A stretch of 64,000 nt of DNA from Aequorivita vitellina (GTDB lineage Bacteria > Bacteroidota > Bacteroidia > Flavobacteriales > Flavobacteriaceae): contig NZ_JAIRBA010000012.1 of the NCBI RefSeq assembly GCF_022008365.1, positions 1 through 64,000 of the forward strand. Direction: 5' to 3'. How positions within the stretch are numbered: position 1 is the first letter of the stretch; every line of letters starts with the position of its first letter. The notes beneath the pieces are model-generated. The model was not told where the DNA came from. It searched no databases and saw nothing but the letters and a program-made list of their open reading frames with translations. This document shows positions 52,183 to 60,666 of this stretch, in pieces. The position numbers were made by a program, and so were the translations under genes.

Positions 52183-53913
52183 ATGGTCAAAAAATTAAAT
52201 TTTATATTATTTCTTTTCGTTGGACTGACTGTTATGGCTCAAATTCCGAAGGATGAAGTTTTACTTGATAGCAGTGTGTTTCCGAAAGAAAATGTAAAGC
52301 TTGTTGTAAATTCAAACGTTTTGCTTGCTGGGGAATTACTTCAGTATAAAGGGTTTATCCTTAATGCTTCCAAGAAAAAAAGTGCGCTGAGCAAAATACT
52401 GTACGTTTCATTGCGAAACGCGAACGATTCTGTAGTTTTCAACCATAAACTGAAAGTTGAAAACGCAACTGTAAATGGAGATTTCTTTGTCCCTTCCAAC
52501 TTAAAAACAGGGATTTATAAGCTGATTGGTTACACTAATTTTTCAAAAAACAATATAAACGATGCATTTACCCAAGTGAATATTTTCATTATAAATACGT
52601 TTGTAAAAAGTGAAGTAGCCCCCGCTGCAAAAGAGACCGTTGAAATTGCAGCTTCACCCGAAAAAGTTGGTGATGTTTTAACGAATAAAGCTAATACCAA
52701 ATCACTTAAAATAAAACTGAACAAACAATCTTTCGGCCTGCGCGAAAAGGTGACTTTAAATATAGAAAATACCGATAATAACGATAACGGAAGCTATGTG
52801 CTTTCTGTTCGAAAGGTTAATCCGGTTGAAATTATTGGAGAAATTGCAAAAGCATCTAAATCTAAATCTTCGGCAATGTTTTACGTGCCCGAGCTTCGTG
52901 GCGAACTCATTTCGGGTCTGGTTGTTTCAAAACAAGACAATATACCTGCGGCGAACAAGGAAGTGGCGCTAACCATTCCCGGTGAAGATTATATTTTTAA
53001 AATTGCAAAAACCAATGCGCAGGGGCGTTTTTTCTTTTCGGTAGATGAAACCTATAATGCTGAAGAAAGTATTTTACAATTGTATGGCAATGAAGCGTAT
53101 CGCAGTGCGTACAACTTGGTTTTGGATTCAAAAGACTTCAAATTAAATGAAGAAGAATACAATTTAAAATTAGACAAGCAATTGAAAGATTGGCTACTGG
53201 AACGCAGCGTGCAGTTGCAAGTAGAGAACGCTTATTACGATACAAAAAGAGATAGTATTTTAACAAAAAAAACAAATACAGCGTTTTACGATAATTTGGG
53301 AACAGTCTTTTTATTAGACGATTACACGCGTTTCCCTACAGTTAGAGAAACTTTTATTGAAGTGGTTACGCTTGCCGCCGTAAGAGGCACTGGCAGCGAT
53401 ACAAGGTTTTTAGTTTACAATGCATACGACCCAAATAGAATAGCGAAATTCAACAGTATAGACCCATTGGTGTTGATGGACGGAATGCTGGTACAAGACT
53501 ATTCTGAATTACTAAATTACAATGCGCGCAATATAGAAAGTGTGCGTGTTGTAACTGAACCTTATCGGTATGGCCCAAAAATTTACAGTGGAATAATTGC
53601 TGTGGAAACTAAAGAAAAGGACTTTGTTCCGAGGCATACAAACGATTATGTAGCAGAGATAAATTTACCACCCGCTGTAAAGAATAAAAAATATTATCGT
53701 CCAGATTATAGCGATAAAGTTCAACTTTCTAGAATACCCGATTATAGGGTTCAATTACTTTGGCAACCAGAGATAAACCTTTCTAAGGAGGGATTTACTA
53801 CTTCATTTTATACTTCAGATGTTTCGGGAGTTTATGAGATTTTAATAACGGGATTTTCTAAAAATGGATTGCACATTCTCAATAAATATTATTTTAAAGT
53901 TTCGAAAAATTAA
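52183..53913 (+). CDS. Secreted macroglobulin-like (MG2) and plug-like protein, receptor operon
   Basis: 576 residues from the ATG at 52183, 2 bases after the DUF4249 stop; an earlier start at 52123 would overlap that gene. Signal peptide ends at VMAQ (about 19). MG2-like strands follow (LAGELLQYKGFILNA, KTGIYKLIGYTNF) and a middle carboxypeptidase-like part. The C-terminal third shows a TonB plug-like fold (VLMDGMLVQDYSELL, YSGIIAVETK) without any barrel. It ends the operon of TonB receptor and DUF4249 lipoprotein. It may be a partner of the receptor on the cell surface. Not a transporter by itself. Confidence 0.78.
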   Translation: MVKKLNFILFLFVGLTVMAQIPKDEVLLDSSVFPKENVKLVVNSNVLLAGELLQYKGFILNASKKKSALSKILYVSLRNANDSVVFNHKLKVENATVNGDFFVPSNLKTGIYKLIGYTNFSKNNINDAFTQVNIFIINTFVKSEVAPAAKETVEIAASPEKVGDVLTNKANTKSLKIKLNKQSFGLREKVTLNIENTDNNDNGSYVLSVRKVNPVEIIGEIAKASKSKSSAMFYVPELRGELISGLVVSKQDNIPAANKEVALTIPGEDYIFKIAKTNAQGRFFFSVDETYNAEESILQLYGNEAYRSAYNLVLDSKDFKLNEEEYNLKLDKQLKDWLLERSVQLQVENAYYDTKRDSILTKKTNTAFYDNLGTVFLLDDYTRFPTVRETFIEVVTLAAVRGTGSDTRFLVYNAYDPNRIAKFNSIDPLVLMDGMLVQDYSELLNYNARNIESVRVVTEPYRYGPKIYSGIIAVETKEKDFVPRHTNDYVAEINLPPAVKNKKYYRPDYSDKVQLSRIPDYRVQLLWQPEINLSKEGFTTSFYTSDVSGVYEILITGFSKNGLHILNKYYFKVSKN

Positions 53914-53962
53914 CATATTTTGTTAAAATTTTTGCATAAATGTTAAAATATGTCGCATAAAT
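53913..53962. repeat. Tandem 20-21-bp repeat and inverted repeat before the 57-aa gene
   Basis: GTTAAAATttttGCATAAAT (53922-53941) repeats as GTTAAAATatgtcGCATAAAT (53942-53962). It also includes the perfect inverted pair ACATATTTT (53913-53921) / AAAATATGT (53945-53953). Could be a regulator site. Confidence 0.5.
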
Positions 53963-54010
53963 AATTTATCTTTCATTTTAATTTAACTGAAATTTTAAAT
54001 TTAAAAGGTT

Positions 54011-54184
54011 ATGCTTCATTGGAAAGCGACATATATAATATTAGCCATTGTCTTCGGAGTTATTGGTTTTATTGGTATTGGAGAAGAAGGTGGTTTAGAG
54101 CCAGCCAAATATATTTGCGGGATTTTTATAATTTTATTGGTAACAACTTGGGCCACAGAATTTAGCGGAAGAAAACGCGGATAA
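54011..54184 (+). CDS. 57-residue membrane protein, DUF1328-like
   Basis: A small frame from the ATG at 54011, with hydrophobic segments at about 8-24 and 33-47 separated by a Gly/Glu-rich turn (IGEEGGLEPAKY) and a basic end (SGRKRG). The layout resembles DUF1328/YtjA proteins (WKATxIILAIVFGVIGFxGI). It has an upstream repeat region and is followed by the TPP riboswitch. No clear partner. Confidence 0.62.
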   Translation: MLHWKATYIILAIVFGVIGFIGIGEEGGLEPAKYICGIFIILLVTTWATEFSGRKRG

Positions 54185-54248
54185 TCTGCTGTTAAAGTTT
54201 TAATAAAGATTATTTTAAATCAAATAATTTCAGTAATTTTATTTCATT

Positions 54249-54336
54249 ATCATATCGGGGTGCTTAAGTTTTAAAAACAGCTGAGAATACACTCGTAAAA
54301 CTTCAAAATGGATAATGCCAACGGAAGGAATATGAT
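54249..54336 (+). ncRNA. TPP riboswitch (THI element), orphan
   Basis: The conserved core is present in order: CGGGGTGC (54256-54263), GCTGAGA (54280-54286), TGGATAATGCCA (54309-54320) and CGGAAGGAA (54322-54330). P1 closes with ATCATAT (54249-54255) and ATATGAT (54330-54336). P5 TGG/CCA surrounds the conserved ATAATG and P4 pairs CTTC with GAAG. P2 is 4 bp with one wobble and P3 is AT-rich. A terminator follows at once. No plus-strand gene lies downstream for 1.3 kb; prfB is on the other strand. Weak -7 box TAATTTTA at 54234-54241. Known elements of this class turn off thiamine genes when TPP binds. Confidence 0.85.
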
Positions 54337-54339
54337 TTG

Positions 54340-54383
54340 CAAAGGGAACTTAGATTTTTTAAATCTTGTTCCCTTTGTTTTTT
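54340..54383 (+). terminator. Intrinsic terminator of the TPP riboswitch
   Basis: CAAAGGGAAC (54340-54349) pairs with GTTCCCTTTG (54368-54377), with an inner stem AGATTT/AAATCT, and is followed by TTTTTT (54378-54383). On the minus strand there is no T-run after the stem, so it works in the riboswitch direction, not as the prfB terminator. Confidence 0.88.
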
Positions 54384-54412
54384 GTTTCAATTAATTATTG
54401 TGTTCAATTCTT

Positions 54413-55520
54413 TTAAAGCTCATCTGAAGCTTCCGGCTGCCCACTCATCATTAAATAAGCTTTCAAAAAACCATCAATTTCGCCATTTAACACATTGTCT
54501 GTATTTCCGGTTTCGTGGCCGGTACGCACGTCTTTCACTAATTTATAGGGGTGTAAAACGTAATTGCGTATTTGTGAGCCCCATTCAATAGCCATCTTGC
54601 TGTCTTCAATTTCGGCGCGTTGGGCCATTTGTTTGCGAAGTTCAATTTCATAAAGTTGCGATTTCAACATTTGCATAGCCTTTTCCCGATTTTCTAACTG
54701 GCTGCGGGTTTCACTGTTGTGAATAACAATTCCCGAAGGGTGGTGGGTAAGGATGGCTTTGGTTTCAACCTTGTTTACATTTTGTCCGCCAGCGCCGCCG
54801 CTTCGTGCAAAATCCCACGATATATCGGCTGGATTGATATCAATTTCAATAGTGTCATCTACCAATGGATAAACGTAAACACTAACGAAACTGGTATGCC
54901 GCTTGGCATTACTGTCGAATGGTGAAATGCGTACCAATCTGTGTACACCATTTTCACTTTTTAACCAACCAAAGGCGAATTCGCCGGCAATCTCTAAGGT
55001 TACCGTTTTAACTCCGGCAACATCGCCCGCTTGAAAGTTGAGTTCTTTTACTTTGTAATCGTGTTTTTGAGCCCACATTAAGTACATGCGCATTAGCATT
55101 TCTGCCCAGTCGCAACTTTCGGTGCCACCAGCGCCGGCGGTAATTTGTAGCACCGCGCTCATATCATCGCCTTCATCGCCAAGCATGTTTTTAAATTCAA
55201 GTGTTTCAATTGCGCTTTCGGCTTTTTCAAATGCCGCATTTACTTGCTCGGGAGTGCCTTCGCCTTCTTTTTGAAATTCAAGTAAAATTTCGGCTTCTTC
55301 GGTAAGTGTTTTGGCTGTTTCGTAATCGGAGACCCATTTCTTTTTGGTGCGCAGAACCTTCATAAACGCTTCGGCTTCTTGGGTATTGTTCCAAAAATTG
55401 GGGTCGAAAGTTTTTTCTTCTTCGTTGGTAATTTCTACTTTTTTTCCGGCAATGTCAAAGATAGTGCCTCAAAGCATCTAACCGCACTTTAAGGTCTTTT
55501 ATTTGGTCTGTTGAAGTCAT
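54413..55520 (-). CDS. prfB: Peptide chain release factor 2, with programmed +1 frameshift
   Basis: Translation starts at the ATG at 55520 (MTSTDQIKDLKVRLDALRHYL) and meets an in-frame TGA at 55457-55455. At TATCTTTGAC (55463-55454) the ribosome must slip +1 at CTT-T to read GAC, and the frame then runs DIAGKKVEITNEEEKTFDP and on to 54413, for about 368 residues. The main frame has the release-factor GGQ motif RSGGAGGQNVNKVETK and the tail AYLMMSGQ. The slippery site equals that of E. coli (TATCTTTGAC) and an AGG lies at the usual place for an internal Shine-Dalgarno (AGGCAC rather than AGGGGG). Low RF2 favours the shift, so RF2 controls itself. The TPP riboswitch points at the gene's 3' end from the opposite strand. 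Confidence 0.95.
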
Positions 55521-55698
55521 ATATACAAGCCCGCAGAGACGGGAAATTTTTTAATTAAATGAATTTGAAACGAATTTTCCAGTTGCAATTGCAGCAAAAA
55601 TACCATTAACTTAGTGAGAAGAAAGATTTTTTCGGCTAATTTTATACTTTCTTAATTTTTGAATTTCCAAAATACTTAAATCACTTAAAACCATTATT

Positions 55699-56328
55699 AT
55701 GAAAAATATACTTTTTTTATTCGCGCTTTTATTAGGCACGACTGGTTTCGCACAAAACGACGAAGCTTATGTAAATTCATTAGTTGCACAAAAATTTGCT
55801 GAATTGGAGCTGCAACAAAATCAAGAATATTTTTTGAGGAAAGATTATTGCGATGGACAGGTAATGATTTTTAATATGCCCGATGGCAGCCTTTGCACCT
55901 CGTCATCTACCTATTATGCAGTTTATGTTTTTTGGAAAGAAAGTGACTCTGTTTTGAAAATTCAGAAATTTGACAACTGCGGAAGTTATATGCCTATTAG
56001 TATTAGCAGAAGTAAAGTTTTTGTAAAAGCAATAGCAGATAGAGATGCGTTGATGAATGGCGAAGTGAAACCTTATAAAGGTGAACAAGTAGATGAAAAT
56101 GCCTTTGGAAATATGAGCGTAGAATCTTGCCATAAAGCTTATAAATTTGTTTTAGGCGGTATTAAATTCGAAAAAAAATTCAGAGAATTTGATTTAACGA
56201 ACGAGTCGAAATATAAAAACGTAAATGCCGAACACAACAACTCGCTTCAATTGATAAAACTAGACGAATTAATTTCTGAATTGGTTAATCATTTTGAAGA
56301 TAACGGCAAATTTATTAGAGAGCGATAA
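55699..56328 (+). CDS. Secreted protein of unknown function
   Basis: 209 residues. Signal peptide ends at TGFAQ (about 19). The mature part has Cys in DYCDGQVMIF, SLCTSS, DNCGSY and VESCHKAY, which could form disulfides in the periplasm, and a charged helical end. No family recognised. The threonine aldolase ATG starts 1 base after its stop, so it may lead that operon. Confidence 0.65.
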   Translation: MKNILFLFALLLGTTGFAQNDEAYVNSLVAQKFAELELQQNQEYFLRKDYCDGQVMIFNMPDGSLCTSSSTYYAVYVFWKESDSVLKIQKFDNCGSYMPISISRSKVFVKAIADRDALMNGEVKPYKGEQVDENAFGNMSVESCHKAYKFVLGGIKFEKKFREFDLTNESKYKNVNAEHNNSLQLIKLDELISELVNHFEDNGKFIRER

Positions 56329-56329
56329 T

Positions 56330-57355
56330 ATGATTATAGATTTAAGAAGTGACACAGTTACCCAGCCTACGACAGGAATGCTGCAGGCAATTTTAAATGC
56401 TAAGGTTGGCGATGATGTTTATAAAGAAGACCCATCTGCAAATAAGCTTGAGCAAAAACTCGCCGAAATGTTTAGCATGGACGCAGCGTTGTTTTTTCCC
56501 ACGGGCAGCATGGCCAATCAAGCCGCAATTAAAATGCTTACTCAGCCAGGGGAACAACTAATTACAGATAAATGGGCCCACGTTTATAATTACGAGGGGG
56601 GTGGCGTTTCGTTTAATAGTGGCGTTTCCTGCAAACTTTTGGATGGCAATCGCGGGATGATTACGGCAAAACAAGTGGAAGAAAACATTAATCCACCCGA
56701 TTTTTACCACAGTCCGCTCACAAGTTTGGTGTGTTTAGAAAACACAACAAATAAAGGTGGAGGAGCGTGTTATGATTTTTCTGAAATTGAAAAAATTAGA
56801 ACAGTGTGTAATTCACACGGTTTGGGGCTCCATCTTGACGGTGCACGAATATGGAACGCGTTAGTAGCAAAAAAGGAAGATCCAAAAACCTACGGAAAAG
56901 TTTTCGATACGATATCAGTCTGTTTGAGCAAAGGTTTAGGCACGCCCTTGGGCAGTGTATTGCTCGGTAAAAAAGATATAATGAAAAAAGCCATGCGTGT
57001 TCGCAAAGTGTTGGGCGGCGGCATGCGGCAGATTGGTTTTATGGCTGCGGCAGGTATTTATGCTTTGGACAATCATTTGGAACGTTTGGCCGAAGACCAT
57101 AAAAAAGCTGCTGAAATTGCCGAAACACTTTCGCAACAATCGTATATAAAAATGGTGGAACCTACCGAAACGAATATTGTAATATTTTACTTATCGCAAG
57201 CTGTTTCCGAAGAAAAATTTATGGACGATTTACTTCAGAAAAATATTAGAATTAGTTCAATGGGGCAAGGAAAACTTCGCATTGTAACACACTTAGATTA
57301 CACGAACCAAATGCACGAAACCTTTCTTGGTGTATTGAAAAATTATTCGAAATAA
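56330..57355 (+). CDS. Low-specificity L-threonine aldolase
   Basis: 341 residues from the ATG at 56330 (MIIDLRSDTVTQPT). An extension to 56294 would overlap the upstream gene. Fold-type I PLP enzyme with Lys201 in CLSKGLGTPLGSVL as Schiff base lysine, LHLDGARIWNA with the Asp that contacts the pyridine N, and FPTGSMANQAA. It splits threonine or allo-threonine into glycine and acetaldehyde. It stands in line with pncB and pncA, spacing 10 bases. Confidence 0.9.
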   Translation: MIIDLRSDTVTQPTTGMLQAILNAKVGDDVYKEDPSANKLEQKLAEMFSMDAALFFPTGSMANQAAIKMLTQPGEQLITDKWAHVYNYEGGGVSFNSGVSCKLLDGNRGMITAKQVEENINPPDFYHSPLTSLVCLENTTNKGGGACYDFSEIEKIRTVCNSHGLGLHLDGARIWNALVAKKEDPKTYGKVFDTISVCLSKGLGTPLGSVLLGKKDIMKKAMRVRKVLGGGMRQIGFMAAAGIYALDNHLERLAEDHKKAAEIAETLSQQSYIKMVEPTETNIVIFYLSQAVSEEKFMDDLLQKNIRISSMGQGKLRIVTHLDYTNQMHETFLGVLKNYSK

Positions 57356-57365
57356 AATTTTAGTT

Positions 57366-58766
57366 ATGCTCGACTTTTCAGCTTCATATACCGATTTGTA
57401 TCAATTAACGATGGCTCAGGTTTATTTTAAAACGAAACCCAAAAGTGTGGCCGTGTTTGATTATTATTTTCGAAATAATCCTTTTAACGGGGGCTACACT
57501 ATTTTTGCTGGTTTAGAAAATATTCTTCATATACTCGAAAATTTGCGCTTCACAAAAGAAGATATAAGTTTTCTGAAAATGCACGATTTTGAAGCAGATT
57601 TTTTAGAGTACCTTACAGATTTTAAGTTTAACGGAAGTATTTTTTCTGTTAAAGAAGGTGACGTAGTTTTTCCAAATAGACCCATTTTGCAAGTAACAGG
57701 CAATATAATGGAAGTGCAAATAATAGAAACTGTTTTACTAAACATATTAAACTTCCAAACACTTATTGCAACAAAAGCCAGTCGCATTCGCCACAGCGCA
57801 GGCGCTAGAATTTTAATAGATATGGGCTTACGTCGCGCGCATGCAACGGGTGGCTATTTTGCAACGCGTGCAGCTGCTATTGGAGGCTTTAGTAGTTCCA
57901 GTAATGTAATAGCTGCGAGAGATTTTGATATTGCAGCGTCTGGTACTATGGCGCATTCATTTATACAAAGTTATACTAATGAACTACAAGCTTTTCGCGA
58001 TTTTGCTAAAACACGACCAAAAAATTGTGTGCTTCTTGTAGATACTTACAACACGCTAAAAAGTGGCTTACCCAATGCAATTACAGTTGCAAAGGAAATG
58101 GAAAAGCGTGGCGACAAGTTGTTGGGAGTGCGTTTAGATAGTGGAGATTTGGCTTATCTCGCCAAAGCAACTCGCAAACTGCTCGATGCGGAAGGATTAG
58201 CATACGTAAAAATTGTTGCGTCAAATCAATTAAATGAATATGTTATAAAGAGTTTGAACGAACAAAATGCACCAATCGATATTTTTGGCGTGGGAACAAA
58301 TTTGGTAACAGGAAAACCCGATGCCGCTTTGGACGGGGTGTATAAACTTTCAGAATACAACGGCAAAGCTCGTATAAAACTGTCAGAAAATATTATTAAA
58401 ATATCGCTTCCTTCCAAAAAGCAAGTTTATAGAATGATTGACGATCACGGAATGTTTTATGGTGCAGACGTTGTGGGGCTTGCTTCGGAAGAAACAATAT
58501 CGCAAATGCTCCATCCTTTCGATTCAAATAAAAGTTTGGACCTCCAAAACTTTACGCACGAAGTTTTGTTGAAAGAAGTAATGACCAACGGGAACAGAAC
58601 TATAGAAAAGCAAACAGTAGCCGAAATTGCGAAGTACGCACAAACCCGTTTATCACTTTTACCCGAAGAATACAAGCGTTTTCAAAATCCGCATATTTAC
58701 AAAATTGGTTTGAGTGAAAAACTTAAAAACACGCGTGATCGCTTGGTTACAGAACATAAATTTTAA
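57366..58766 (+). CDS. pncB: Nicotinate phosphoribosyltransferase
   Basis: 466 residues. Makes nicotinate mononucleotide from nicotinate and PRPP in NAD salvage. The start DFSASYTDLYQLTMAQVYF and the segments RRAHATGGYFATRAAAIGGFSSSSN, GTMAHSFIQSY (His used for autophosphorylation in the family), VDTYNTLKSG and LGVRLDSGDLAYL define the enzyme. The pncA ATG follows the stop at the next base, so the two are translationally linked. Confidence 0.94.
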   Translation: MLDFSASYTDLYQLTMAQVYFKTKPKSVAVFDYYFRNNPFNGGYTIFAGLENILHILENLRFTKEDISFLKMHDFEADFLEYLTDFKFNGSIFSVKEGDVVFPNRPILQVTGNIMEVQIIETVLLNILNFQTLIATKASRIRHSAGARILIDMGLRRAHATGGYFATRAAAIGGFSSSSNVIAARDFDIAASGTMAHSFIQSYTNELQAFRDFAKTRPKNCVLLVDTYNTLKSGLPNAITVAKEMEKRGDKLLGVRLDSGDLAYLAKATRKLLDAEGLAYVKIVASNQLNEYVIKSLNEQNAPIDIFGVGTNLVTGKPDAALDGVYKLSEYNGKARIKLSENIIKISLPSKKQVYRMIDDHGMFYGADVVGLASEETISQMLHPFDSNKSLDLQNFTHEVLLKEVMTNGNRTIEKQTVAEIAKYAQTRLSLLPEEYKRFQNPHIYKIGLSEKLKNTRDRLVTEHKF

Positions 58767-59375
58767 ATGATGAAAACACTTATAATTGTTGACGCACAGA
58801 ATGATTTTATGCCGGGCGGCTCGCTTCCGGTGCCCAATGGAGACCAAATAGTCTCGGTAATTAACACCATACAACCTAAGTTTGATTTGGTTGTTGCTTC
58901 TCAAGATTGGCATCCGCAAAATCATATTAGTTTTGCGTCAAACCATCCTGAAAAGGATGTTTTTGGCACCATAGAAATACAGGGCCAATCGCAAACTTTA
59001 TGGCCAGACCATTGTGTTCAAAATACAAATGGCGCCCGCTTTCACCCAAAACTCAACACCGATTGTTGGGAAGCAATTTTCCGAAAGGGTACAGACCCAA
59101 GTATCGATAGTTACAGCGCTTTTTATGACAACGGGCATTTAAAATCTACTGGGCTTGCCGGCTATTTAAAAGAAAAAGGTTCTTCGCAACTTTTCTTTTG
59201 CGGACTGGCTGCAGATATTTGTGTGTACTATTCTATTTTTGATGCTTTTAAAGAAGGGTTCGCTTGTTTTTTTATTGAAGATGCTTCAAAAGCTTTGGAT
59301 GCTGAAAGGTTCGAAAAAATGAAAGCCGAAATGGTATATCACGGAATCCAAATTATTTCTTCAAAAGAAATTTAG
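58767..59375 (+). CDS. pncA: Nicotinamidase
   Basis: 202 residues. Isochorismatase-fold amidase that converts nicotinamide to nicotinate, the substrate of the pncB product. The catalytic triad is Asp9 (VDAQNDF), Lys107 (FRKGTDP) and Cys152 (LAADICV). Metal ligands are in SQDWHPQNH (Asp47, His49, His53). It lies directly behind pncB, completing nicotinamide salvage. Either of the first two Met codons may be the start. Confidence 0.95.
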   Translation: MMKTLIIVDAQNDFMPGGSLPVPNGDQIVSVINTIQPKFDLVVASQDWHPQNHISFASNHPEKDVFGTIEIQGQSQTLWPDHCVQNTNGARFHPKLNTDCWEAIFRKGTDPSIDSYSAFYDNGHLKSTGLAGYLKEKGSSQLFFCGLAADICVYYSIFDAFKEGFACFFIEDASKALDAERFEKMKAEMVYHGIQIISSKEI

Positions 59376-59435
59376 GGTGAAAGTTCGTTTCTTTTTGAAG
59401 CCTATTTAACAAGAACATACTTTTTCATTTCAAAG

Positions 59436-59443
59436 TAATTTTG
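59436..59443 (+). promoter_or_regulatory. -7 promoter box TAATTTTG
   Basis: Perfect TAnnTTTG, 37 bases before the ATG at 59481. Confidence 0.5.
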
Positions 59444-59480
59444 GTAATTTTAAAAAACTAACTTTTAATATATTTATAAA

Positions 59481-59720
59481 ATGTCTGAACAAGTTGAAAT
59501 GATTCCTGGAAATTCACTAATTACCAAAACTCCCGAAGAAGGGAGACAATTGGCTGTGAAAATGGCGCGATTGGTTATAAAAGCAACGCAGCCAGATGCA
59601 GCGGTACGCGAAAAATTACGGCCTATTTACGCTGAAGATGCAGCCATGCTCATTGCTATTGGGCAAGTGGTGGCATCAGAATTTGCCACGATTGCAGCCG
59701 CAAATAATTACTGGAAGTAG
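59481..59720 (+). CDS. Small conserved-looking cytoplasmic protein
   Basis: 79 residues without signal or membrane segment, mostly helical (EEGRQLAVKMARLVIKATQPDAAVREKLRPIY and EDAAMLIAIGQVVASEFATIAAANNYWK). No family name comes to mind. It has a perfect promoter box and a following hairpin, which supports its being a real gene. Confidence 0.6.
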   Translation: MSEQVEMIPGNSLITKTPEEGRQLAVKMARLVIKATQPDAAVREKLRPIYAEDAAMLIAIGQVVASEFATIAAANNYWK

Positions 59721-59783
59721 TATTTAAAATTTGAGAAAATTACTTTTAATAGTATTGTTTCCGTAATTTAATAGAATAAAAAA

Positions 59784-59834
59784 AGCCACGAAATTACGAA
59801 TGTACCTTAAAGTATAATTCGTGAATTCGTGGCT
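59784..59834. terminator. Long imperfect hairpin between the 79-aa gene and yegP
   Basis: AGCCACGAAATTACGAAT (59784-59801) pairs with AATTCGTGAATTCGTGGCT (59816-59834) with small mismatches; preceded by an A run and followed by TAAAACTTT. Probably a bidirectional terminator; similar CACGAATTCACGAAT hairpins occur as dispersed repeats in related genomes by general knowledge. Confidence 0.65.
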
Positions 59835-59855
59835 AAAACTTTACAGAAGGTTTTA

Positions 59856-60173
59856 CTATACTTCTTTTACAGATGCACCTGGAGCATTTTTTCGCACAGA
59901 TTCAATTCCGTTTTTTGCACCGCTTTCGGCAGCGTACATTTGGCTGCTTCCAATAATTTGACCGTTGCTCGCTTTTATGTTGAAATGGATTTTTCCATTT
60001 TTGGCGGTTTTCATTTCAAAGCTCTCATCTTTCCCACAATTTTTCTTAACAGATTCAATGCCATTGGTAGCAGAAGCTTTGGTAGCGTACATTTGGCTAG
60101 TTAAAATAACTTGTCCGTTAGATGCTTTTAATACAAAGTGAAATTTATCACCGCTTTTTTTGAGTTCAAACAT
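59856..60173 (-). CDS. YegP (DUF1508) family protein
   Basis: 105 residues formed by two tandem DUF1508 units: FHFVLKASNGQVILTSQMYATKASATNGIESVKKN and IHFNIKASNGQIIGSSQMYAAESGAKNGIESVRKN. This is the YegP two-repeat architecture. Cytoplasmic, function not known. Single gene. Confidence 0.92.
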   Translation of the reverse strand: MFELKKSGDKFHFVLKASNGQVILTSQMYATKASATNGIESVKKNCGKDESFEMKTAKNGKIHFNIKASNGQIIGSSQMYAAESGAKNGIESVRKNAPGASVKEV

Positions 60174-60282
60174 AATAATTAGGTGTTTTTTTAGAATTAA
60201 TAATTTATCCAGCGCTCAATATCGTAAATAACAAGAAATTATAAAAAATTACTTGCCATTTTTATAATAAGTTTAGCATAAC

Positions 60283-60606
60283 TTATTTAAACATATCCAT
60301 TCCCGGAATGTTAGGCATACCTTCTTTAGCCACGGCGGCAACCTCGGTTTCATGCAGGTTTGTCGCTTTTTCAATTGCTTTGTTTAAGGTAAGGATTAAA
60401 TAATCTTCCAATTGTTCTTTATCTTCCAAAAGACTATCTGCAATTTCAATTGTTTTAATTTTTCGGTTAGCGGTAAGGGTTATTTTCAATAATCCATCAC
60501 TACTGGCTTCGTCAATTAAAACGGTGTCTAATCGTTTTTTGGTAGCTTCTACTTTTTGCTGGGTTTCTTTTAATTTGCCCATCATTCCCATTAAATCTCC
60601 AAACAT
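60283..60606 (-). CDS. YbaB/EbfC nucleoid-associated protein
   Basis: 107 residues from the ATG at 60606 ([25 protein letters not shown]), which is the family's usual start; an extension to 60630 has no support. The first helix is followed by a small beta-sheet ([23 protein letters not shown]) and a C-terminal helix. Binds DNA as a dimer. A perfect -7 box TAAATTTG lies at 60628-60635. No recR or dnaX neighbour is present. Confidence 0.92.
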   Translation of the reverse strand: MFGDLMGMMGKLKETQQKVEATKKRLDTVLIDEASSDGLLKITLTANRKIKTIEIADSLLEDKEQLEDYLILTLNKAIEKATNLHETEVAAVAKEGMPNIPGMDMFK

Positions 60607-60627
60607 AATTTTAGTTTTAGTTTGATG

Positions 60628-60635
60628 CAAATTTA
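60628..60635 (-). promoter_or_regulatory. -7 promoter box TAAATTTG before ybaB
   Basis: Perfect TAnnTTTG on the minus strand, 21 bases before the ATG at 60606. Confidence 0.55.
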
Positions 60636-60666
60636 GTAATTTGTAGCGCTATTCAACAATTATAGA

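Noticed and set aside
54332-54394. 20-codon frame starting in the TPP riboswitch P1 stem
   Set aside because: It overlaps the terminator fully and its sequence is explained by the hairpin. I mention it with the riboswitch but do not call it a gene.
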